Assembly: GCA_027704905.1 (NCBI GenBank)
Contig: JANIIK010000776.1
Coordinates: 1-64,000 of the forward strand
Length of the DNA: 64,000 nucleotides
DNA from: Muraenolepis orangiensis
Lineage: Eukaryota > Chordata > Actinopteri > Gadiformes > Muraenolepididae
Direction: 5' to 3'
Below, in pieces: positions 12,006-21,789 of this stretch. Positions within the stretch are counted from its first letter, which is position 1; every line of letters begins with the position of its first letter. Under the pieces are notes generated by a model that had not been told where the DNA came from, searched no databases, and was given only the letters and a program-made list of their open reading frames with translations. The position numbers were made by a program, and so were the translations under genes.

Positions 12006-15000
12006 ATGTGTGCCTATATTCGGATTGGAGTTGGAGTGTGTGTGGGGGTGAGGACCAGTGCTTGTAGTCAAACATTCATCCGACATTGTGTGCCTATATT
12101 CGGATTGGAGATGGAGTGTGTGTGGTGGTCAGGACCAGTGCTTTTAGTCATACACACATCCGACATTGAGTGCCTATTTTCGGATTGGAGATGGAGTGTG
12201 TGGGGGTCAGGACCAGTGCTCATTGTCATACACTTATCCGACATTGTGTGCCTATATTCGGATTGGCGATGGAGTGTGTGTGGTGGTCAGGACCAGTGCT
12301 TTTAGTCATACACACATCCGACATTGAGTGCCCATATTCGGATTGGAGATGGAGTGTGTGTGGGGGTGAGGACCAGTGCTTTTAGTCATACAATCGTCCG
12401 ACATTGAGTGCCTATATTCGGATTGGAGATGGAGTGTGTGTGGGTCAGTAAAAGTGCTCATAGTCATACACTCATCCGACATTGTGTGGCTATATTTCGA
12501 TTGAAGATGGAGTGTGTGTGGGGGTGAGGACCAGTGCTTTTAGTCAAACATTCATCCGACATTGTGTGCCTATATTCGGATTGGAGATTGAGTGTGTGTG
12601 GGGGTGAGGACCTGTGCTTGTAGTCAAACATTCATCCGACATTGTGTGCCTATATTCGGATTGGAGATGGAGTGTGTGTGGGGGTCAGGACCAGTGCTTT
12701 TAGTCATACACACATCCGAAATTGAGTGCCTATTTTCGGATTGGAGATGGAGTTTGTGTGGGGGTGAGGACCAGTGGTTTTAGTTAAACATTCATCCGAC
12801 AATGTGTGCCTATATTCGGATTGGAGTTGGAGTGTGTGTGGGGGTCAGGACCAGTGCTTTTAGTCATACACACATCCAACATTGAGTGCCTATATTCGGA
12901 TTGGAGATGGACTGTGTGGGGGTCAGGACCAGTGCTCATAGTCATACACTTTTCCGACATTGTGTGCCTATATTCGGATTGGAGATGGAGTGTGTGTGGG
13001 GATGAGGACCAGTGCTTTTAGTCATACAATCGTCCGACATTGAGTGCCTATATTCGGATTGGAGATGGAGTGTGTGGGGTCAGTGCCAGTGCTCATAGTC
13101 ATACACTTATCCAACATTGTGTGCCTTTATTCGGATTGGAGAGGGAGTGTGTGTGGGAGTCAGGACCAGTGCTTTTAGTCAAACATTCATCCGACATTGT
13201 GTGCCTATATTCGGATTGGAGATGGAGTGTGTGTGGGGGTCAGGACCAGTGCTTTTAGTCATACACACATCCGACATTATGTGCCTATATTCGGAATGGA
13301 GATGGAGTGTGTGGGGGTCAGGACCAGTGCTAATTGTCATACACTTATCCGACATTGAGTGCCTATTTCGGATGGGAGATGGAGTGTGTGTGGGAGTCAG
13401 GACCAGTGCATTTAGTCAAACATACATCCGACATTGTGTGCCTATATTCGGATTGGAGATGGAGTTTGTGTGGGCATGAGGACCAGTGCTTTTAGTTAAA
13501 CATTCATCCGACAATGTGTGCCTATATTCGGATTGGAGTTGGAGTGTGTGTGGGGGTCAGGTCCAGTGCTTTTAGTCATACACACATCCGACATTGAGTG
13601 CCTATATTCGGATTGGAGATGGAGTGTGTGTGGTGTCAGGACCAGTTCTCATAGTCTTACAGTTATCCGACATTGTGTGCCAATATTCGGATTGGAGATG
13701 GAATGTGTGTGGGTCAGGAACAGTGCTCATAGTCATACACTTATCCGACATTGAGTGCTTATTTTTGGATGGGAAATGGAGTGTGTGTGGGGGTCAGTAC
13801 CAATGCTTTTAGTCAAACACTCATCTGACAGTTTGTGCCCATATTCGGATTGGAGATGGACTGTGTGTGGGGGTGATGACCAGTGCTTTTAGTCTTACAA
13901 TCATCCGACATTGAGTGCCTATATTCAAATTGGTGATGGAGTGTGTGTGGGGTCAGGACCAGTGCTCATAGTCATACACTCATCTGACATTGTGTGGCTA
14001 TATTCGGATTGGAGATGGAGTTTGTGTGGGGGTGAGGACCAGTGCTTTTATTCAAACATACATCCGACATTGTGTGCCTATTTTCGGATTGGAGATGGAG
14101 TGTGTGGGGGTCAGGACCAGTGCTCATTGTCATACACTTATCCAACATTGTGTGCCTATATTCGGAATGGAGATGGAGTGTGTGGGGGTCAGGACCAGTG
14201 CTCATAGTCATACACTTATCCGACATTGTGTGCTTATATTCCGATTGGAGATGGAGTTTGTGTGGGGGTGAGGACCAGTGCTTTTAGTTAAACATTCATC
14301 CGACAATGTGTGCCTATATTCGGATTGGAGTTGGAGTGTGTGTGGGGGTGAGGACCAGTGCTTGTAGTCAAACATTCATCCGACATTGTGTGCCTATATT
14401 TGGATTGGAGATGGAGTGTGTGTGGGGGTCAGGACCAGTGCTTTTAGTCATACACACATCCGAAATTGAGTGCCTATTTTCGGATTGGAGATGGAGTTTG
14501 TGTGGGGGTCAGGACCAGTGCTTTTAGTCATACACACATCCAACATTGAGTGCCTATATTCGGATTGGAGATGGACTGTGTGGGGGTCAGGACCAGTGCT
14601 CATAGTCATACACATTTCCGACATTGTGTACCTATATTCGGATTGGAGATGGAGTGTGTGTGGGGATGAGGACCAGTGCTTTTAGTCATACAATCGTCCG
14701 ACATTGAGTGCCTATATTCGGATTGGAGATGGAGTGTTTGGGGTCAGTGCCAGTGCTCATAGTCATACACTTATCCAACATTGTGTGCCTTAATTCGGAT
14801 TGGAGAGGGAGTGTGTGTGGGAGTCAGGACCAGTGCTTTTTGTCAAACATTCATCCGACATTGTGTGCCTATATTCGGATTGGAGATGGAGTGTGTGTGG
14901 GGGTCAGGACCAGTGCTTTTAGTCATACACACATCCGACATTATGTGCCTATATTCGGAATGGAGATGGAGTGTGTGGGGGTCAGGACCAGTGCTAATTG

Positions 15001-17110
15001 TCATACACTTATCCGACATTGAGTGCCTATTTCGGATGGGAGATGGAGTGTGTGTGGGAGTCAGGACCAGTGCTTTTAGTCAAACATACATCCGACATTG
15101 TGTGCCTATATTCGGATTGGAGATGGAGTTTGTGTGGGCATGAGGACCAGTGCTTTTAGTTAAACATTCATCCGACAATGTGTGCCTATATTCGGATTGG
15201 AGTTGGAGTGTGTGTGGGGGTCAGGTCCAGTGCTTTTAGTCATACACACATCCGACATTGAGTGCCTATTTTCGGATTGGAGATGGAGTGTGTGGGGGTC
15301 AGGACCAGTGCTCATTGTCATACACTTATCCAACATTGTGTTCCTATATTCGGATTGGAGATGGAGTGTGTGGGGGTCAGGACCAGTGCTCATAGTCATA
15401 CACTTATCCGACATTGTGTGCCTATATTCGGATTGGAGAATGAGTGTTTGTGGGGGTCAGGACCAGTGCATTTAGTCAAACATTCATCCGAAATTGAGTG
15501 CCTATATTCGGATTGGAGATGGAGTGTGTGTGGTGTCAGGACCAGTTCTCATAGTCTTACACTTATCCGACATTGTGTGCCAATATTCGGATTGGAGATG
15601 GAATGTGTGTGGGTCAGGAACAGTGCTCATAGTCATACACTTATCCGACATTGAGTGCTTATTTTTGGATGGGAAATGGAGTGTGTGTGGGGGTCAGTAC
15701 CAATGCTTTTAGTCAAACACTCATCCGACAGTTTGTGCCCATATTCGGATTGGAGATGGACTGTGTGTGGGGGTGAGGACCAGTGCTTTTAGTCTTACAA
15801 TCATCCGACATTGAGTGCCTATATTCAAATTGGTGATGGAGTGTGTGTGGGGTCAGGACCAGTGCTCATAGTCATACACTCATCTGACATTGTGTGGCTA
15901 TATTCGGATTGGAGATGGAGTTTTTGTGGGGGTGAGGACCAGTGCTTTTATTCAAACATACATCCGACATTGTGTGCCTATTTTCGGATTGGAGATGGAG
16001 TGTGTGGGGGTCAGGACCAGTGCTCATTGTCATACACTTATCCAACATTGTGTGCCTATATTCGGATTGGAGATGGAGTGTGTGGGGGTCAGGACCAGTG
16101 CTCATAGTCATACACTTATCCGACATTGTGTGCTTATATTCCGATTGGAGATGGAGTTTGTGTGTGGGTGAGGACCAGTGCTTTTAGTTAAACATTCATC
16201 CGACAATGTGTGCCTATATTCGGATTGGAGTTGGAGTGTGTGTGGGGGTGAGGACCAGTGCTTGTAGTCAAACATTCATCCGACATTGTGTGCCTATATT
16301 CGGATTGGAGATGGAGTGTGTGTGGTGGTCAGGACCAGTGCTTTTAGTCATACACACATCCGACATTGAGTGCCTATTTTCGGATTGGAGATGGAGTGTG
16401 TGGGGGTCAGGACCAGTGCTCATTGTCATACACTTATCCGACATTGTGTGCCTATATTCGGATTGGCGATGGAGTGTGTGTGGTGGTCAGGACCAGTGCT
16501 TTTAGTCATACACACATCCGACATTGAGTGCCCATATTCGGATTGGAGATGGAGTGTGTGTGGGGGTGAGGACCAGTGCTTTTAGTCATACAATCGTCCG
16601 ACATTGAGTGCCTATATTCGGATTGGAGATGGAGTGTGTGTGGGTCAGTAACAGTGCTCATAGTCATACACTCATCCGACATTGTGTGGCTATATTTCGA
16701 TTGAAGATGGAGTGTGTGTGGGGGTGAGGACCAGTGCTTTTAGTCAAACATTCATCCGACATTGTGTGCCTATATTCGGATTGGAGATTGAGTGTGTGTG
16801 GGGGTGAGGACCTGTGCTTGTAGTCAAACATTCATCCGACATTGTGTGCCTATATTCGGATTGGAGATGGAGTGTGTGTGGGGGTCAGGACCAGTGCTTT
16901 TAGTCATACACACATCCGAAATTGAGTGCCTATTTTCGGATTGGAGATGGAGTTTGTGTGGGGGTGAGGACCAGTGGTTTTAGTTAAACATTCATCCGAC
17001 AATGTGTGCCTATATTCGGATTGGAGTTGGAGTGTGTGTGGGGGTCAGGACCAGTGCTTTTAGTCATACACACATCCAACATTGAGTGCCTATATTCGGA
17101 TTGGAGATGG
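12006..17110 (+). repeat. Higher-order repeat pair, 4200-bp offset
   Basis: 12006-12910 matches 16206-17110 at offset 4200 bp (about 53 monomers). Shared markers are the ggcgatgg unit, the tatatttcgattgaagatgg unit and the gacctgtgcttgtag unit. At 12446 the first copy reads cagtaaaag where the second reads cagtaacag. Within the interval, 13594-14470 matches 15494-16370 at 1900 bp (24 monomers), so the segment is a mosaic of overlapping duplications. Confidence 0.82.
13594..16370 (+). repeat. Higher-order repeat, 1900-bp period (24 monomers)
   Basis: 13594-14470 recurs at 15494-16370 with offset 1900 bp. Both copies carry the conserved cassette of variant units: the tggtgtcagg unit, the ggaatgtgtgtgggtc unit, the atttttggatgggaaatgg unit, the acagtttgtgccc unit and the attcaaattggtgatgg unit, in that order. 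The same cassette reappears at 18499 (offset 3005 bp from 15494). Confidence 0.84.
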
Positions 17111-17579
17111 AGTGTGTAGGGTCAGTGCCAGTGCTCATAGTCATACACTTATCCAACATTGTGTGCCTTTATTCGGATTGGAGAGGGAGTGTGTGTGGGA
17201 GTCAGGACCAGTGCTTTTAGTCAAACATTCATCCGACATTGAGTGCCTATTTCGGATGGGAGATGGAGTGTGTGTGGGAGTCAGGACCAGTGCTTTTAGT
17301 CAAACATACATCCGACATTGTGTGCCTATATTCGGATTGGAGTTGGAGTGTGTGTGGGGGTCAGGTCCAGTGCTTTTAGTCATACACACATCCGACATTG
17401 AGTGCCTATTTTCAGATTGGAGATGGAGTGTGTGGGGGTCAGGACCAGTGCTCATTGTCATACACTTATCCAACATTGTGTTCCTATATTCGGATTGGAG
17501 ATGGAGTGTGTGGGGGTCAGGACCAGTTCTCATAGTCATACACTTATCCGACATTGTGTGCCTAATGTACACCTTGTAA

Positions 17580-17600
17580 GTCGCTTTGGATAAAAGCGAC
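17580..17600 (+). other. Conserved LINE 3' stem-loop (RT recognition hairpin)
   Basis: Arms gtcgcttt (17580-17587) and aaagcgac (17593-17600) are perfectly complementary over 8 bp and enclose the 5-nt loop ggata. A hairpin with a GGAUA loop in the 3' tail RNA is the known reverse transcriptase recognition element of the eel LINE UnaL2. The stem is intact here. Confidence 0.85.
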
Positions 17601-17613
17601 TGCCAAATGCCCT

Positions 17614-17637
17614 AAATGTAAATGTAAATGTAAATGT
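17614..17637 (+). repeat. (AAATGT)4 terminal microsatellite of the L2/SINE tail
   Basis: Four tandem aaatgt units directly after the stem-loop region, ending at the junction with the resumed satellite (tatattcgg). Short terminal tandem repeats of this kind are made by template slippage at the 3' end of L2-type elements. Confidence 0.9.
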
Positions 17638-17638
17638 A

Positions 17639-20600
17639 TATTCGGATTGGAGAATGAGTGTTTGTGGGGGTCAGGACCAGTGCATTTAGTCAAACATTCA
17701 TCCGAAATTGAGTGCCTATATTCGGTTTGGAGATGGAGTGTGTGTGGTGTCAGGACCAGTTCTCATAGTCTTACACTTATCCGACATTGTGTGCCAATAT
17801 TCGGATTGGAGATGGAATGTGTGTGGGTCAGGAACAGTGCTCATAGTCATACACTTATCCGACATTGTGTGCTTATATTCCGAGTGGAGATGGAGTTTGT
17901 GTGAGGGTGAGGACCAGTGCTTTTAGTTAAACATTCATCCGACAATGTGTGCCTATATTCGGATTGGAGTTGGAGTGTGTGTGGGGGTCAGGTCCAGTGC
18001 TTTTAGTCATACACACATCCGACATTGAGTGCCTATTTTCGGATTGGAGATGGAGTGTGTGGTGGTCAGGAGCAGTGCTCATTGTCATACACTTATCCAA
18101 CATTGTGTGCCTATATTCGGATTGGAGATGGAGTTTGTGTGGGGGTGAGGACCAGTGCTTTTATTCAAACATTCATCCGACATTGTGTGCCTATATTCGG
18201 ATTGGTGATGGAGTGTGTGTGGGGGTCAGGACCAGTGCTTTTAGTCATACACACATCCGACATTGAGTGCCTATTTTCGGATTGGAGATAGAGTGTGTGG
18301 GGGTCAGGACCAGTGCTCATTGTCATACACTTATCCAACATTGTGTTCCTATATTCGGATTGGAGATGGAGTGTGTGGGGGTCAGGACCAGTGCTCATAG
18401 TCATACACTTATCCGACATTGTGTGCCTATATTCGGATTGGAGAATGAGTGTTTGTGGGGGTCAGGACCAGTGCATTTAGTCAAACATTCATCCAAAATT
18501 GAGTGCCTATATTCGGATTGGAGATGGAGTGTGTGTGGTGTCAGGACCAGTTCTCATAGTCTTACACTTATCCGACATTGTGTGCCAATATTCGGATTGG
18601 AGATGGAATGTGTGTGGGTCAGGAACAGTGCTCATAGTCATACACTTATCCGACATTGAGTGCTTATTTTTGGATGGGAAATGGAGTGTGTGTGGGGGTC
18701 AGTACCAATGCTTTTAGTCAAACACTCATCCGACAGTTTGTGCCCATATTCGGATTGGAGATGGACTGTGTGTGGGGGTGAGGACCAGTGCTTTTAGTCT
18801 TACAATCATCCGACATTGAGTGCCTATATTCAAATTGGTGATGGAGTGTGTGTGGGGTCAGGACCAGTGCTCATAGTCATACACTCATCTGACATTGTGT
18901 GGCTATATTCGGATTGGAGATGGAGTTTGTGTGGGGGTGAGGACCAGTGCTTTTATTCAAACATACATCCGACATTGTGTGCCTATTTTCGGATTGGAGA
19001 TGGAGTGTGTGGGGGTCAGGACCAGTGCTCATTGTCATACACTTATCCAACATTGTGTGCCTATATTCGGATTGGAGATGGAGTGTGTGGGGGTCAGGAC
19101 CAGTGCTCATAGTCATACACTTATCCGACATTGTGTGCTTATATTCCGATTGGAGATGGAGTTTGTGTGGGGGTGAGGACCAGTGCTTTTAGTTAAACAT
19201 TCATCCGACAATGTGTGCCTATATTCGGATTGGAGTTGGAGTGTGTGTGGGGGTGAGGACCAGTGCTTGTAGTCAAACATTCATCCGACATTGTGTGCCT
19301 ATATTCGGATTGGAGATGGAGTGTGTGTGGTGGTCAGGACCAGTGCTTTTAGTCATACACACATCCGACATTGAGTGCCTATTTTCGGATTGGAGATGGA
19401 GTGTGTGGGGGTCAGGACCAGTGCTCAAAGTCATACACTTATCCAACATTGTGTGCTTATATTCCAATTGGAGATGGAGTTTGTGTGGGGGTGAGGACCA
19501 GTGCTTTTATTCAAACATTCATCCAACATTGTGTGCCTATATTCGGATTGGTGATGGAGTGTGTGTGGGGGTCAGGACCAGTGCTTTTAGTCATACACAC
19601 ATCCGACATTGAGTGCCTATATTCGGATTGGAGATGGAGTGTGTGGGGGTCAGGACCAGTGCTCAAAGTCATACACTTATCCGACATTGTGTGCCTATAT
19701 TCGGATTGGAGAATGAGTGTTTGTGGGGGTCAGGACCAGTGCATTTAGTCAAACATTCATCTGACATTGAGTGCCTATATTCGGATTGGAGATGGAGTGT
19801 GTGTGGTGTCAGGACCAGTTCTCATAGTCTTACACTTATCCGACATTGTGTGCCAATATTCGGATTGGAGATGGAATGTGTGTGGGTCAGGAACAGTGCT
19901 CATAGTCATACACTTATCCGACATTGAGTGCTTATTTTTCAATGGGAAATGGAGTGTGTGTGGGGGTCAGTACCAGTGCTTTTAGTCTTACAATCATCCA
20001 ACATTGAGTGCCTATATTCGGATTGGAGATGGAGTGTGTGTGGGGTAAGGACCAGTGCTCATAGTCATACACTCATCTGACATTGTGTGGCTATATTCGG
20101 ATTGGAGATGGAGTTTGTGTGGGGGTGAGGATCAGTGCTTTTATTCAAACATACATCCAACATTGTGTGCCTATATTCGGATTGGAGATGGAGTGTGTGG
20201 GGGTCAGGACCAGTGCTCATAGTCATACACTTATCCAACATTGTGTGCTTATATTCCGATTGGAGATGGAGTTTGTGTGAGGGTGAGGACCAGTGCTTTT
20301 AGTTAAACATTCATCCGACAATGTGTGCCTATATTCGGATTGGAGTTGGAGTGTGTGTGGGGGTCAGGTCCAGTGCTTTTAGTCATACACACATCCGACA
20401 TTGAGTGCCTATTTTCGGATTGGAGATGGAGTGTGTGGTGGTCAGGACCAGTGCTCATTGTCATACACTTATCCAACATTGTGTGCCTATATTCGGATTG
20501 GAGATGGAGTTTGTGTGGGGGTGAGGACCAGTGCTTTTATTCAAACATTCATCCGACATTGTGTGCCTATATTCGGATTGGAGATGGAGTGTGTGGGGGT

Positions 20601-21626
20601 CAGGACCAGTGCTCATAGTCATACACTTATCCGACATTGTGTGCTTATATTCCGATTGGAGATGGAGTTTGTGTGTGGGAGTCAGGACCAGTGCTTTTAG
20701 TCAAACATTCATCCGACATTGAGTGCCTATTTCGGATGGGAGATGGAGTGTGTGTGGGAGTCAGGACCAGTGCTTTTAGTCAAACATACATCCGACATTG
20801 TGTGCCTATATTCGGATTGGAGTTGGAGTGTGTGTGGGGGTCAGGTCCAGTGCTTTTAGTCATACACACATCCGACATTGAGTGCCTATTTTCAGATTGG
20901 AGATGGAGTGTGTGGGGGTCAGGACCAGTGCTCATTGTCATACACTTATCCAACATTGTGTTCCTATATTCGGATTGGAGATGGAGTGTGTGGGGGTCAG
21001 GACCAGTTCTCATAGTCATACACTTATCCGACATTGTGTGCCTATATTCGGATTGGAGAATGAGTGTTTGTGGGGGTCAGGACCAGTGCATTTAGTCAAA
21101 CATTCATCCGAAATTGAGTGCCTATATTCGGTTTGGAGATGGAGTGTGTGTGGTGTCAGGACCAGTTCTCATAGTCTTACACTTATCCGACATTGTGTGC
21201 CAATATTCGGATTGGAGATGGAATGTGTGTGGGTCAGGAACAGTGCTCATAGTCATACACTTATCCGACATTGTGTGCTTATATTCCGAGTGGAGATGGA
21301 GTTTGTGTGAGGGTGAGGACCAGTGCTTTTAGTTAAACATTCATCCGACAATGTGTGCCTATATTCGGATTGGAGTTGGAGTGTGTGTGGGGGTCAGGTC
21401 CAGTGCTTTTAGTCATACACACATCCGACATTGAGTGCCTATTTTCGGATTGGAGATGGAGTGTGTGGTGGTCAGGAGCAGTGCTCATTGTCATACACTT
21501 ATCCAACATTGTGTGCCTATATTCGGATTGGAGATGGAGTTTGTGTGGGGGTGAGGACCAGTGCTTTTATTCAAACATTCATCCGACATTGTGTGCCTAT
21601 ATTCGGATTGGTGATGGAGTGTGTGT
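17639..21626 (+). repeat. Satellite array, segment 2
   Basis: About 50 head-to-tail monomers between the small L2/SINE tail and the LINE, in the same orientation as the rest of the array. Around 20598-20660 the end of block A passes into the start of block B through a chimeric monomer reading gtttgtgtgtgggagtcagg. Nothing other than satellite is visible. Confidence 0.96.
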
Positions 21627-21638
21627 TTGTTTGTAGCC

Positions 21639-21644
21639 TTTATT
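21639..21644 (-). terminator. AATAAA polyadenylation-type signal of the LINE
   Basis: Plus-strand tttatt reads AATAAA on the element strand, within GGTTAAATAAAGG, about 12 nt before the element end. It fits a polyadenylation signal but could equally be part of the conserved LINE 3' terminus. Confidence 0.5.
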
Positions 21645-21660
21645 TAACCAGGTGAAAAGC

Positions 21661-21692
21661 CCCTTGAGATCAAAAGATCTCTTTTTCAAGGG
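21661..21692 (-). other. Hairpin in the LINE 3' UTR (candidate RT recognition element)
   Basis: Outer arms cccttga (21661-21667) and tcaaggg (21686-21692) and inner arms gatc (21668-21671) and gatc (21676-21679) pair around an aaaa loop, with a tctttt bulge on one side. An alternative inner pairing is gagatc (21666-21671) with gatctc (21676-21681). Its position near the 3' end suggests the role played by the UnaL2 hairpin; this is inferred from position and structure only. Confidence 0.6.
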
Positions 21693-21789
21693 TGACCTGC
21701 AGCACATTGGTTACACATGTAACATAAAAACAACAGAACAACAATAAGGACGACATACAACATAAATTACAGGGTACAGTTTACAAACT

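Larger units (their letters stand above)
1..17564 (+). repeat. Satellite/minisatellite array, segment 1 (about 79-bp monomer)
   Basis: Uninterrupted head-to-tail array of about 220 monomers, all in one orientation. Each unit carries the core attcggattggagatggag, a gtgtgtgtgggggt run, tcaggaccagtgct, a catac or caaac stretch and tccga. Unit length varies mainly through the (GT)n run: 80 bp with one extra GT, 78 bp without. A clean 80-bp unit is 3521-3600 and a 78-bp unit follows at 3601-3678. No host gene, RNA gene or other insertion is visible. Open frames here come from the repeat itself, since 79 bp shifts frame by one per monomer. I do not recognise the satellite family. Confidence 0.97.
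17565..17638 (+). mobile_element. 74-bp 3' end of an L2/UnaL2-type LINE or LINE-tailed SINE
   Basis: Non-satellite sequence interrupting a monomer after gtgtgccta. It holds the motif gtcgctttggataaaagcg and ends in tandem aaatgt units. In fish genomes this combination marks the 3' end of UnaL2/L2-type LINEs and of SINEs that borrow their tail. The rest of the element is absent, so this is an extreme 5' truncation. Two paralogous monomers (near 21044 and 28686) lack it, and the offset difference gives an insertion of 74 bp. At most a TA duplication is visible at the ends, so there is no clear long target-site duplication. Whether the parent was a LINE or a SINE cannot be told from the tail alone. 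Confidence 0.88.
17180..20598 (+). repeat. Large block, copy A of three (contains the 74-bp L2/SINE tail)
   Basis: This block is the first of three large paralogous blocks. Its left part matches copy B at offset 3480 bp before the small insertion and 3406 bp after it, a difference of exactly 74 bp. Its right part (from about 18221) matches the region downstream of the LINE at offset 6691 bp. It matches copy C at offset 11122 bp before the small insertion. The shared order of variant monomers over more than 3 kb makes common descent clear. Confidence 0.85.
21627..21789 (-). other. LINE 3' UTR
   Basis: The 163 bp between the ORF stop (TAG, plus-strand cta at 21790-21792) and the satellite junction. 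It contains a nested inverted repeat, an AATAAA hexamer close to the end and a terminal caaacaaaca tract. The length and layout fit stringent-type LINEs, in which the 3' end carries the RT recognition hairpin. Confidence 0.8.

Noticed and set aside
1..17564. CRISPR-like array of direct repeats
   Set aside because: Whole 79-bp units repeat with no unique spacers between short repeats, no cas genes are present, and the transposons are eukaryotic.
17580..17600. tRNA or intrinsic terminator at the GC-rich hairpin
   Set aside because: The hairpin has the GGATA loop and downstream aaatgt repeats of an L2/SINE 3' tail. There is no cloverleaf and no bacterial context.
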